A DNA stretch of 64,000 nucleotides from Roseicyclus sp. (GCF_018402035.1 NZ_JAGYJN010000007.1:1-64000); one strand, 5' to 3'; counted from the stretch's first letter, positions 43,900 to 52,307 are shown. The notes: generated by a model not told the origin, from the sequence alone. A program made the numbers and translations.

Positions 43900-44098
43900 C
43901 GCACCGGCTTGCGTAAATGTATCCGGCCTCTGATCAGTCAGCCGCTTTTGGCGACAAGGCCTTGATGAGATCCGCCCCTCGGGTTCCAGATTAGTGGAAC
44001 GGGATCATGTCCCGCTTTTTTGCGCGTGGCTTACCCGTGGTCGATCAACCGTTTGGTCATCACGTCCCCTGCAATGGGTTTTGCGGTGAAGGTTCAGC
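43877..44098 (-). ncRNA. Candidate guide (bridge/seek) RNA region of the IS1111-type element
   Basis: 222 non-coding bases downstream of the transposase, where IS1111-group elements encode the RNA that pairs with donor and target DNA. It includes a hairpin CGGGA/TCCCG followed by CTTTTTT at about 44001-44021 when read on the plus strand. The RNA ends and loops cannot be defined by eye. Confidence 0.35.
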
Positions 44099-45148
44099 TC
44101 ACACAGCTGCCCCTTTTGACCGCAGATAGACGGTGCCGGGTTGTGTGAGGATTGCCCAAACAATCCTCGTCAGTTTGTTGGCCAAAGCAACAACGGCTTT
44201 GTTGCGGTGTGTTCGGGCTTCCAAAGCATTTAACCAGCGCCCCAAGGCATGGCTTTCCCGGTTTAGATGCAAAAAACAGGATCGCGCCCCGTGGATGATC
44301 AGACGGCGCACGTATCCATTTCCGCGTTTACTGATCCCAAGAAGGATTTGCTTTCCCCCGGTCGAATGTTCTGCTGGCACCAGCCCTAGCCATGCCGCCA
44401 TGTCTCTGGCTTTGCGGAATTGCTTCCCGTCACCAGCCGCCGCCACAAGTGCTGTTGCGCCCAAGGGGCCAATGCCCGGTACAGTCAACAACCTGCAGAT
44501 CGTCTCATCCTCTTTGGCTATTGCCTCGATCTTTGTACTCAAGGCTTTAACCCTCTTCTCGATGTAGGTGAGGTCGTCTAACAGATCGCTCAGCAGCCCC
44601 CGCATATTTTGGGTCAGATCGTTTTCCTGATTGTCGAGATGCCGCCGAATGTCGGCATGAAAGCCACCGGCTCCTATCCGCATTGCCAGCCCGTATTCGA
44701 TGCAAAAGGCCCGCGCCTGATTCATCAATCCGGTTCGCTGTCCGACAAGCCGGTCTCGGATCCGGTGAAGCGCTTGCAGATCAACCTGCTCTGGCGTGCG
44801 TACTTCGACAAACCTCATAGTCGGCCTGGTGACGGCTTCAGCAATGGCCGCCGCATCAACCGTGTCGGTCTTGTTTGACTTGACATAAGGCTTGACAAAT
44901 CTTGCCGGGATGATCCGGGCATCATGCCCCATATCAATCAGCCTTCGTGCCAACCATTGTGAACCCGGACAGGCTTCCATGCCAATCAAGGTTCTAGGCG
45001 CCAAGTCGAAGAACGATTGGAGCGTCTCACGCGCGAACTTTGTACGCTGGATGACTGCGCCCTCGCGATCGACGGCGACAACGTGAAACACCTTTTTGCC
45101 GATGTCGATACCATAGGCAAAGGTTTCTGGTAGGGGTTTGGTTCGCAT
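44099..45148 (-). CDS. IS110-family transposase
   Basis: 349 residues, intact. The N-terminal RuvC-like DEDD domain opens with YGIDIGKKVFHVVAVD, followed by IGMEACPGSQWLARRL and KSNKTDTVDAAAIAEAV. The C-terminal Tnp20 domain carries TVPGIGPLGATALVAAAGDG and RDMAAWLGLVPAEHSTGGK, with the conserved serine expected further along. GGAGACAAAGG precedes the ATG. These recombinases work without cutting and joining TIRs and use a guide RNA. Confidence 0.95.
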   Translation of the reverse strand: MRTKPLPETFAYGIDIGKKVFHVVAVDREGAVIQRTKFARETLQSFFDLAPRTLIGMEACPGSQWLARRLIDMGHDARIIPARFVKPYVKSNKTDTVDAAAIAEAVTRPTMRFVEVRTPEQVDLQALHRIRDRLVGQRTGLMNQARAFCIEYGLAMRIGAGGFHADIRRHLDNQENDLTQNMRGLLSDLLDDLTYIEKRVKALSTKIEAIAKEDETICRLLTVPGIGPLGATALVAAAGDGKQFRKARDMAAWLGLVPAEHSTGGKQILLGISKRGNGYVRRLIIHGARSCFLHLNRESHALGRWLNALEARTHRNKAVVALANKLTRIVWAILTQPGTVYLRSKGAAV

Positions 45149-45286
45149 CCTTTGTCTCCTTTTGTTTGGCGATGCAGCAAGAGCATACGTTAGGGTGCGG
45201 GGCGGACCATCCCATTAGTTTCAGGCCCTCATGGTGAGGCCATGAGCCGCCACCGGTCCGAGGCCATGGCCGAACGGAGGACGGGA

Positions 45287-46094
45287 ATTGATCCGGACGC
45301 TTCATGAGGGCCTGCTGGCGGAGGGGGGATCTCAGTGCCGCTGGCCGCTGTGCGCTTGTCTGCGTGCCGCGGCGGACGATTTACTACATAAGCCAACGAA
45401 GGTCGCGCCGAAGGTCGATCCCTGGCTTTGCCGACCCGACTGCCGATGATCGAGGCAGAGCCGTCCTTTGGGTATAGGACGGTGGCGTGGCTCGGCCTAA
45501 TAAAAACACGGTTCAGAGGATCTTCCATCAAGGGCTGGCAGGTTCGCAAACGACCTATCGGTATGCGTCCTCGGATCGAGGCGCTGCCTTCCGTCGCCAC
45601 GACCCCGGAACGAGCGCTGGTCGACTGATCTGTGCCGCGTTTTGCAGGGCGAGATGGCTTGACAACGCTTGCACTGGTGATCAACTGCCATACCCGCGAG
45701 CTTCTGGGCTGGCACTCCTCCTCCCGATCTGGAAAATACGACAGTGCCGCCGGCACCTTTTGGAGCACGCCTGATTGCCCGATTTGGCACGCTCGGCAGG
45801 GTCCCGCAGGAGTTCCTTCTGAGGTCTGACAACGGCCTGGTCTTCACGAGTAGAAAATACACGGCCTTGGTGAAAAGCTACGGTCTGAGGCAAGAGTTCA
45901 TCACGCCCCACTGCCCGCAGCAAAACGGCATGGTCGAGTGTGTGATCCGACCCCGAAAGAATGCGTCCATCGCCAGCGCTTCGACAGCATCCAGCACGCC
46001 AGACGTGCCATCGGTGACTGGATCAGTTTCTACAACCACAAACGCCCTCACTATGCGATTGCCACGAAAATACCCGCTCAGGCATATGCATTAG
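45287..46094 (+). pseudogene. IS3-family transposase OrfB, degraded by frameshifts
   Basis: The OrfB of the element whose OrfA is at 43579. Pieces in several frames read IRTLHEGLLAEG, CVPRRTIYY, PKVDP, MIEAEPSFGYRTVAW, KGWQVRKRPIGMRPRIEALP, then LTTLALVINCHTRELLGWH, LLRSDNGLVFTSRKYTALVK and LRQEFITPHCPQQNGMVE, the D-D-E integrase core, ending FYNHKRPH. At least five frame changes are needed, so it is inactive. Confidence 0.9.
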
Positions 46095-46178
46095 CGTCCT
46101 GAAATGCGCAGATTCCGCTGAGCCATTACACCGCCGCCAGCCCTCAGCCGTTCGCCTGATCAAGTTCCAAGGACCAAG

Positions 46179-46255
46179 GACCTCGGACCACGGTCCTCGA
46201 ACCTTGGCCCTGAGGCCATCGGATTATGGACCGAGGATCTTGCGCCTTGGGGCCC
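46179..46255 (+). repeat. Two tandem ~36-bp repeats left of the unknown cassette
   Basis: Copies at 46179-46214 and 46218-46255 share the skeleton GGA...CGGACC.CGGT.CT.G. A third copy lies at 47926-47962; the second and third agree at 25 of the first 33 positions. Together they bracket the two-gene cassette 46374-47740. The rest of 46095-46373 holds no gene. Confidence 0.55.
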
Positions 46256-46373
46256 AATCTGTCAAATTTGCGCCCCGCCCATTTGAGCGTTCAGGGAAGA
46301 GCATGTGGCGAACTACTATATGCAAGATGTATGCAGTTCTGGAATGATACGTTAGATCTACAATAAGCTTAAA

Positions 46374-46883
46374 CTAACGAATTTTCATTGATTGAACTGC
46401 GCCAGAAAAACGATCCTTGTAAATAAAAAATAGATCATTGCCGGCTTCCTGTACGGCATAATCACTGTAACCATATGAGATGTCTATTCTTGATTTTTCA
46501 CCATCGCTCATTACTACAATGATCCCAAATGGCTTTACTGATGTTGGTGAGCTTATTACAATAAATACGATGGTTCCGTGGTTATTTGTCTCAAGAATAG
46601 CAGAGTAAAAATCTGCGGAATAATCAATGCTGGGGGATTTTCCATAATTATAAGGCCCGTGCGACTCGGTAAGGTAAAAAATAAAGTCCTCTACTACTAG
46701 GTTTGCAACAGACTGTAGTGTTTCTTGATAGTATTCTTCGGGTAGGCCGCGTTCAAAGTTTATTGATGTGCAACGTTGTGCTCCCTCAGAAGCAGAGCAA
46801 AGTTCGTTTGTTACATCTGCTTGAGCGGTGTGGGTAATGGCTAACCAGAAAAGCAGGATCCACCAAAACTTTGAGAGCTTCAT
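46374..46883 (-). CDS. Exported protein of unknown function (cassette gene 2)
   Basis: 169 residues from ATG 46883. A signal peptide is clear: a basic start (MKLSKFWW), a hydrophobic core (ILLFWLAITHT) and cleavage after AQA. The mature part (DVTNELCSASEGAQRCTSINF ...) has two cysteines that could bond, and beta-rich stretches such as TIVFIVISSPTSVKPFGIIVVM. No family is recognised. Clearly AT-richer than the element around it. Its start overlaps the stop of the upstream gene by ATGA, so the two act together. Confidence 0.6.
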   Translation of the reverse strand: MKLSKFWWILLFWLAITHTAQADVTNELCSASEGAQRCTSINFERGLPEEYYQETLQSVANLVVEDFIFYLTESHGPYNYGKSPSIDYSADFYSAILETNNHGTIVFIVISSPTSVKPFGIIVVMSDGEKSRIDISYGYSDYAVQEAGNDLFFIYKDRFSGAVQSMKIR

Positions 46884-47740
46884 TGGCAATAAATTTCTAA
46901 ATTTGCGAGACTTGGAGGCAGGTGGCTCCAACGTGGTAGCGTTGTGCACCGCGTTGGTACGTTCGGTTGCATCGGTGCGATGGGTTGAAAAACTGGCGGT
47001 GGCCGCGCGCAACGTTCCCCAGTCAACATATAGAGTTGTTGATCAGCCATTCTTTCACCAACAGATCCTTGGGGTGAAATACTGCAAGCCGCTCGCAGTT
47101 GAATGACGCGGTTCTGTAAATCTTGTTGAGCGTTGGTTGTGCTGCTACTTGGGGTAGACGGCCTACTGACTTGTCTAACTGCAGGTGTCTCTCGAAAAGC
47201 AGTCAAAAATAAGCGATCGATATCTCGGTGTGTGCTGCTAGCCCTTAAAAAACTTGACTCTGTGCGCTGCCCCCATAGCCCATCGATCGCACCATTATAT
47301 TGATAATTGTTTGCGAGCCATTTTTGGATGCGTTCTCTGTCTGATGCTGACAGCTGAAAAAAAGTACTTTTTGCTTCATTTATCCACTCAGCTTGGCTCG
47401 TGCGATTTGCTTGCGGGGTATTGATGGCAAGTGCCTCTCCACTAGGCCTACCAAAAGCGGTCTGAGCGTCGTTCTTAAGCGATGTAAATGTGGTAGTGGT
47501 TTCCGTCATTATATTTTGTGCCCATGCCAAGATGGGCTCATGAAGAGATGGTTTTTGATATATGAGAAAACCTACAACAGCAAAAGAAACGATGAATGCA
47601 ATTGTTTTGGGGGATCGGAACGCGTTTCGGTTTTGGCGTGCAGAGGGTGTAGCAGGAGCTTCTTGATACAACTGCCGCGCTGGTTGAGAAGGGTGTTCGC
47701 TTTTGGGTGATCGCAAAGGAGGTTCAATCCTCTGGGCCAT
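46880..47740 (-). CDS. Membrane-anchored protein with peptidoglycan-binding-like segment (cassette gene 1)
   Basis: 286 residues. A ~45-residue polar N-terminus is followed by one transmembrane helix (TIAFIVSFAVVGFLIYQ, ~46-62), a Ser/Thr-rich linker, and near residue 145 the motif NNYQYNGAIDGLWGQRTESSF, which resembles peptidoglycan-binding domain 1 (core YNGAIDGLWG). A Ser/Pro/Gln linker and a C-terminal cysteine-containing part follow (AACSISPQGSV, ERCARPPP, RCTTLP, IYCQ). So it is probably anchored in the inner membrane with a periplasmic domain touching the wall. Role unknown. Confidence 0.6.
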   Translation of the reverse strand: MAQRIEPPLRSPKSEHPSQPARQLYQEAPATPSARQNRNAFRSPKTIAFIVSFAVVGFLIYQKPSLHEPILAWAQNIMTETTTTFTSLKNDAQTAFGRPSGEALAINTPQANRTSQAEWINEAKSTFFQLSASDRERIQKWLANNYQYNGAIDGLWGQRTESSFLRASSTHRDIDRLFLTAFRETPAVRQVSRPSTPSSSTTNAQQDLQNRVIQLRAACSISPQGSVGERMADQQLYMLTGERCARPPPVFQPIAPMQPNVPTRCTTLPRWSHLPPSLANLEIYCQ

Positions 47741-47925
47741 CTCGCACCTGCCTTCTGTTTCGCAGCAAACGACCGCACCATGCTAGGTGGCCACACCGTT
47801 GCCCATATTTTCTCAACTTCCAACTTAGTCGTAAGTTCTCTTGGTGTAGCCGACGGGTCAAGTGTTTGTGCTTGAGATGATGCTTTCTACGATCCTTGAC
47901 CCTCTGTGCTGATGAGGCCCCTGGT

Positions 47926-47962
47926 ATTGGATTGCGGACCGCGGTTCTTGCAACTCGGCCCT
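47926..47962 (+). repeat. Third copy of the ~36-bp repeat, right of the unknown cassette
   Basis: ATTGGATTGCGGACCGCGGT followed by TCTTGCAACTCGG. Same orientation as the left copies. The surrounding 47741-48013 shows no gene. Confidence 0.5.
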
Positions 47963-48013
47963 CGACTGTCACCGCAAATGACGTTATATTATAACAGTCA
48001 TATTGGGGCAGAC

Positions 48014-48370
48014 ATGCGGTTCACAAAAGGCAACGAAATCGGCGCTGCAACTCGCTTCGGTCCGGATTGGTCGGGCCAACGCTGTGGCGCGAGGACCAAG
48101 GCTGGGGTGCCTTGCCAGCGTCCTGCTGTGAAGCGGACGGGGCGCTGCACGCGGCATGGAGGCAAGTCGACCGGAGCTCGGACCGAGGCGGGACTTGCGC
48201 GGATCGCGGCGGCGCAGCTCAAGCACGGGCGGTTGACGCGTGCGGCTAGGGAAGCTGCTAAACGCCGTGCTCAGATTGGGCGTGCGATCAGGAAGGAGCT
48301 GCGGAGCATTGAGCAGGCTCTAATTGCTGAAGGGTTGTTGCCCAAAGCGTGGCGCGATCAGTTCGATTAG
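48014..48370 (+). CDS. HGGxSTGP-type small protein
   Basis: 118 residues. RCGARTKAGVPCQRPAVKRTGRCTRHGG (key stretch CTRHGGKSTGARTEAG) is the signature of the HGGxSTGP family, with cysteines and histidine that may bind zinc, followed by a basic helical tail (AAREAAKRRAQIGRAIRKEL). Such proteins are frequent in prophages and integrative elements; their role is unknown. Convergent with the primase-helicase gene and separated from it by a hairpin. Confidence 0.8.
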   Translation: MRFTKGNEIGAATRFGPDWSGQRCGARTKAGVPCQRPAVKRTGRCTRHGGKSTGARTEAGLARIAAAQLKHGRLTRAAREAAKRRAQIGRAIRKELRSIEQALIAEGLLPKAWRDQFD

Positions 48371-48411
48371 CGCGTAAGAAGTGACGAAAGTGACGAAAAA
48401 AGTTAACAAAT

Positions 48412-48442
48412 TGGAGGGGGGAGACGATGACCCCCCCCTCCA
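48412..48442. terminator. Bidirectional terminator between convergent genes
   Basis: TGGAGGGGGG and CCCCCCTCCA form a 10-base-pair stem between the HGGxSTGP and primase-helicase genes. Confidence 0.7.
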
Positions 48443-48445
48443 GTA

Positions 48446-50740
48446 TCAAACTTTGGCCGGAAAATTCATCACTTTGGTCAGCAGGTTCCTCTGAAACACC
48501 ATTTCGCCCTTGCTGCGGCGGACGATGTCCCAGCTGTGATCGCTCACAACGCGCTCCCGCAGGCGTTGCGTAAACCGGCTCTGCCCCGGGATGTGCTGGA
48601 TGCCGAGGTTGCCCATATCCTCGCGGAAACGTACGTACAAATCGCGGACAAGGACGCCCGCCGTGTGGACGTGCCGCTCTAGCCCCCCATCCTCGAACCA
48701 TTCTGCTACTGGATCAACATCCTTGAACCACTGCACGGTAGCGGCTTCGCATTTTGATGGGATGGTGAAGCCCCCCCGCGCGACCACATCGGCAGCCGCT
48801 TGAAGAGCCAGCGATACGAGCACATCCCCCTCTTGCTCGACGATTTTGGCGGCTAAATCGGGGATCCGCTCAGCTTCTGGGATCGACCGATTAAACGGAA
48901 CGACGACGATCCGCCTGACAATGCCGTTGTCCACGCCGCCTGAGAAGCTGGGCAAATGGTTGGCCGAGAAAACGTGCAGCGCCCTCGGCGTGAAAGTAAA
49001 CGGCACTTTGTAGATCGCCTTCGCCTGTACCGGATCGCCGGTCACCGTCGCCTTGAAGCGGTCGGTTGCGATCGCCTTCGCACTCGATATTTCGTCGCTG
49101 AGGTTGACTTGGCAGCCCGCGAGCGTCGCCAAAAACTGCGGCTCCCCCAGATCGGCCGGCGCGATGCAAGCGACTACGTTTCTTGGAAGAAGTTGGCGCA
49201 TCGTAGCTTGAATAGTCGATTTTCCGTTTGCGGCGCTCGGTCCGTGAAAAACAAACGCCTTGGGGTTGGAGAGGCCGGTATTTATCCCAGAAATCGCGGC
49301 TCCCATTATCTCCAAAATGAGCCGGTGACTTTCGACGTCGTCCTTGCCGAAACTGCCGAATAACAGTGTCTGCAGGAGGCCGTCTGGCACTTCGCAGACG
49401 TCGGGGAGCCATTCTTGCGCGATCAAAAACCGCTGCCGATGCTCAGCAGAATGAGGCTCGAGGCCGATCTTGCCGCACGCGGAGATTTTGACGAAGCCAT
49501 TGCGCAGATTGACACCCCGTTCACTGGCTTCGAAGAAGTTGGGACTGTCTGCCATGGCGGCCATCTCCCGAATTACCCCGTCTATGAAGCTTCTCGAAAT
49601 CCGCAAGATGCTGTTTTTTCCGTAGTGCGTCCCGTCAAGTTTGTGGGCCCTCTTACGAAGCGCGCTCTCCGGGATTTCTTCCCAGTGTGTCGAGCTGTAG
49701 CCCCAAAACGTTCCCTCGCTGTGGACAAGAGGGGCTGAGGTTTCCGCGCCGATTTCGTTGCACAAGAGGGTGGCGATCTCAATTTGTGTCCCCAGCCGTA
49801 GGCCGTTGTTGCGCCGTGTCGGGACGTACCCATTGGCCTTGGCCATGGCGAATATAGCCCCAATCCCGATGCGGTTCGGGGCAAAGCTGTTCCAAGCTGC
49901 GATCACGTCGGCGTCATCGATGTAGTTGTGGGGTTTGCGGCCGGTCAGGTCACCTCTCGAAAATTCGAGGTATAGCGCGAGCAGGTTGGGGTCAGTGCTT
50001 TTCATTGCATGGCCGATTTTGATCCAATTTTCTCTAGGTTCGGGGTCGATATGCGCCAGAGCTTCCCGTAGCGCCTCAAGGTCAGCCTTGCCGTCAGTGT
50101 CAAAATCGCTGTCTGTTTGCTCGACAGCAGGTTTTTCGGTTGTCGGAAATGCTTCCTGAAGCTCGGCATATGTGTACGAAAGGTCGTCATGCGCGCTCTC
50201 GATCTGGGTCATGAAGGGCTCGCTTCGGAGGCCTCTTTGCACTTTCTGGTGAAAGAATCCGGGCAAGCGCATAACGCGTGGAAGGTCGCAACATGCGTGA
50301 TCGCCATCGAACGCATCGGCGATCGCATGTTGCGTTGGCGTGAACGCTTCAAGGGGCATATCCGAGCAGAGAAAATAAACGTGCCACCGCCCCTTTGAGC
50401 TTTCGACAACTATGGTCGGCTCGAGTTGGTGATTGAGCACGGGTTCCAATGGTGCGCCGTCTAGATCAACAAAACAGGCCCGCACTTTCAGAACGTTGCT
50501 GGCCTTGCGTCCTTTGAAATCGGTTTGATTGATGACAACGAATATCCCCGCCCCTTGTTCGTTGTAATGAACCAGAGTGTCGAAGTGTGTATCCAAGGCC
50601 CCATGGATAAACTTTGATAAGTGCCCGCGTTTGCGGTCCTTATCGTCGTCTATGATTTGGAAAACGAACATCCCTCCGGGATCGAGCATATCAAGAAAGC
50701 GTTGTGCTTCGGCTTTCGACGGTTTCAGCGGCATGCTCAT
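48446..50740 (-). CDS. P4-type primase-helicase (phage/plasmid primase with SF3 helicase)
   Basis: 764 residues from ATG 50740. Residues ~1-200 are a RepB-like primase region (CFVDLDGAPL, then RWHVYF and DLPRVMRLPGFFHQK). Near residue 240, ENWIKIGHAMKSTDPNLLALYLEFSRG is a PriCT-2 segment. The SF3 helicase follows, with Walker A GPSAANGKST near residue 500 and VNLSDEI as Walker B. It would start replication of the excised element, as alpha protein does in P4. Coupled to the AlpA-like gene by an ATGA overlap. Confidence 0.9.
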   Translation of the reverse strand: MSMPLKPSKAEAQRFLDMLDPGGMFVFQIIDDDKDRKRGHLSKFIHGALDTHFDTLVHYNEQGAGIFVVINQTDFKGRKASNVLKVRACFVDLDGAPLEPVLNHQLEPTIVVESSKGRWHVYFLCSDMPLEAFTPTQHAIADAFDGDHACCDLPRVMRLPGFFHQKVQRGLRSEPFMTQIESAHDDLSYTYAELQEAFPTTEKPAVEQTDSDFDTDGKADLEALREALAHIDPEPRENWIKIGHAMKSTDPNLLALYLEFSRGDLTGRKPHNYIDDADVIAAWNSFAPNRIGIGAIFAMAKANGYVPTRRNNGLRLGTQIEIATLLCNEIGAETSAPLVHSEGTFWGYSSTHWEEIPESALRKRAHKLDGTHYGKNSILRISRSFIDGVIREMAAMADSPNFFEASERGVNLRNGFVKISACGKIGLEPHSAEHRQRFLIAQEWLPDVCEVPDGLLQTLLFGSFGKDDVESHRLILEIMGAAISGINTGLSNPKAFVFHGPSAANGKSTIQATMRQLLPRNVVACIAPADLGEPQFLATLAGCQVNLSDEISSAKAIATDRFKATVTGDPVQAKAIYKVPFTFTPRALHVFSANHLPSFSGGVDNGIVRRIVVVPFNRSIPEAERIPDLAAKIVEQEGDVLVSLALQAAADVVARGGFTIPSKCEAATVQWFKDVDPVAEWFEDGGLERHVHTAGVLVRDLYVRFREDMGNLGIQHIPGQSRFTQRLRERVVSDHSWDIVRRSKGEMVFQRNLLTKVMNFPAKV

Positions 50741-50934
50741 GGCTGCCCCTCCGCGATGCGTTCGCCACGGAGCCATCTATCGATATCGCCCCGATCGTAA
50801 ATTGGCACTTGCCCTGAATTGGGCAGCGGTTCGGGAAAGCCGCGCTCTGCGGTCCAGCGCAAAATTGTAGTTTTCGAAATTCCAAGCTCGCGCAGCAGCT
50901 CGCGCCGCCCGACGAAACGGGTGATGGTCGACAT
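50737..50934 (-). CDS. AlpA-like excision/transcription regulator
   Basis: 65 residues: FVGRRELLRELGISKTTILRW followed by GFPEPLPNSGQVPIYDRGDIDRWL (key stretch LGISKTTILRW), the helix-turn-helix plan of AlpA/excisionase proteins. In P4 and related satellites AlpA switches on the integrase for excision. Directly upstream of the primase-helicase on the same strand and next to the integrase. Confidence 0.85.
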   Translation of the reverse strand: MSTITRFVGRRELLRELGISKTTILRWTAERGFPEPLPNSGQVPIYDRGDIDRWLRGERIAEGQP

Positions 50935-51060
50935 GCGTCGGCCTCCTTTTTTAAAGTTAAAGGGGGGGCCGCTTTTGCGAGGGTAGGGCGGCTGACCATC
51001 TGCATGCAGTTATGGGCGCATGTCCCCCGGGCGCAGCACACCTCGCGTGCCGCTATTTCA

Positions 51061-51086
51061 GCATAGTGCAAAATAGTGCGCTATGC
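51061..51086. promoter_or_regulatory. Inverted repeat upstream of alpA, candidate operator
   Basis: GCATAGTGC and GCGCTATGC lie eight bases apart and are imperfectly complementary. They are in the 186-base gap between the integrase stop and the AlpA-like gene, where a regulator of the replication unit could bind. Confidence 0.45.
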
Positions 51087-51120
51087 AATCTAGAGTATAA
51101 ATTAAGTACGTGATTGTATG

Positions 51121-52281
51121 CTACTTATTGGAATTCACCAAGTCCTCAACAAATTGCCCCCAAGCCGTCAGCGCGGCTTCTCGATCCGCCAAATGCTCGC
51201 CCCTTTGGTAAATCGCGGCTACGCCACGCACTGTGCCTGAGACGTGGTTCAAGATGCGATCAACTACGACCGGAGTAATCCTCATGTCGTCCGCCATAAA
51301 CGTTGCTGCCGTCCGCCTTAGGTCATGGAGGCGCCAATCAGAGACATGGCTGCGGGCGTCGAGAGCAACCTTGGCCTTTGAAAAGCCGCTTACGGCTGAC
51401 CGCCCGGTTGTGGTGAACACGAGATCAACGCCGTCCCGCCTAGGGATTTTGGAAAGCAGGGCGCAGGCCTGCGGGCTTAGGTGTACGATATGTGCTTTCG
51501 AGTTTTTTGCTCGTTCTTTGCCAATTATCCACCGTGCGCGGTCGAGGTCGAGCTCAGACCATTTCATGCCCGCAACCTCGTCGCGCCTCTGGGCGGTCAG
51601 AATAAGCAGCTGCACAATGCCGCCGAACGGAAAGCCCATTTGTTCAGCTGCCTGCCATACGGCAAGCAGCTCGTCCCTCGATAGAACACGATCCCTCGAC
51701 ACCTCCACGGTTGGTCGTGGTAGAGTGGCTGCTGGTGACACTGTGAGGAGATCGCGTTCGGTGGCAAAGTTGAAAAATCGGACGACGAACGCCCGGACCC
51801 TATTTGCTTGGGTAAGCTTTCCTTGATCCGCCACTCGGTCAATCACGCGCATGAGATCTGCCTTTGTGATCTGATCGAGTTGGTGCCGCCCTAGGAAAGG
51901 CAGGACGTGAAGTCGTATAGCTTGTTCGACCTGCCAAAAGCTTTTTCTGGCCCGCTGCTCGCGTGCGTACCACTCCACTAACGCAGCCTCAAAGGTCATC
52001 GATGCCTTCTTGCGGTCAAAAGTACCCTCATGGATTTCGGATAGCGCAACCCGAGCCGCCTCGCGCGCTTTGCTCAAACCCATGGCAGGATATCCGCCGA
52101 GCGTGACCCGCTTTCGTCTGCCGCCCTCACGGGTGAGCAACACCCACGACAAAGCGCCGCTCGTCGCTACGCGTACACCAAATCCGGGCTGGGAGGCGTC
52201 ATAGACATCGTATCGCTTATCTTTCGGCTTGAGCGAACGGATGAGCGCGTCAGTTAGCCGGACCGTTGACAGCTTAGGCAT
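51121..52281 (-). CDS. int: Tyrosine integrase of the element
   Basis: 386 residues from ATG 52281. The N-terminal DUF4102 arm-binding domain is visible (LTDALIRSLKPKDKRYDVYD, then GFGVRVATSGALSW). Catalytic motifs of P4-type integrases are all present: TAQRRDEVAGMKW (Arg I), HIVHLS (Lys region), RLHDLRRTAATFM (His-x-x-Arg), LNHVSG (His) and the tyrosine in AIYQRGEH. It starts 143 bases from attR and reads inward, as expected for integration in a tRNA gene. Confidence 0.95.
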   Translation of the reverse strand: MPKLSTVRLTDALIRSLKPKDKRYDVYDASQPGFGVRVATSGALSWVLLTREGGRRKRVTLGGYPAMGLSKAREAARVALSEIHEGTFDRKKASMTFEAALVEWYAREQRARKSFWQVEQAIRLHVLPFLGRHQLDQITKADLMRVIDRVADQGKLTQANRVRAFVVRFFNFATERDLLTVSPAATLPRPTVEVSRDRVLSRDELLAVWQAAEQMGFPFGGIVQLLILTAQRRDEVAGMKWSELDLDRARWIIGKERAKNSKAHIVHLSPQACALLSKIPRRDGVDLVFTTTGRSAVSGFSKAKVALDARSHVSDWRLHDLRRTAATFMADDMRITPVVVDRILNHVSGTVRGVAAIYQRGEHLADREAALTAWGQFVEDLVNSNK

Positions 52282-52285
52282 TTTT

Positions 52286-52307
52286 GGGTTCCATATGGGT
52301 GCCAAAA
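52286..52307 (+). repeat. Candidate integrase arm-type site, right
   Basis: GGGTTCCATATGGGTGCCAA followed by AA, 19 of 22 positions as in 27658-27679. It lies just upstream of the integrase start, so a bound integrase could also repress its own gene. Confidence 0.5.

Larger units (their letters stand above)
43863..45210 (-). mobile_element. IS110-family element of IS1111 type, inserted in an IS3 element
   Basis: Bounded by 14-bp inverted repeats ATGGTCCGCCCCGC (43863-43876) and its complement (45197-45210). Such subterminal repeats, and a long non-coding stretch downstream of the transposase, are marks of the IS1111 group. The exact outer ends cannot be fixed by eye because these repeats are usually a few bases inside them. 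The insertion separates IS3 OrfA from OrfB. Confidence 0.75.

Noticed and set aside
45149-45286. Guide RNA in the region upstream of the IS110-family transposase
   Set aside because: A hairpin (CTCATGG/CCATGAG, 45228-45246) is present, but it lies outside the right inverted repeat (45197-45210), in the IS3 sequence; only ~50 bases separate that repeat from the transposase start, so the downstream region is the better candidate.
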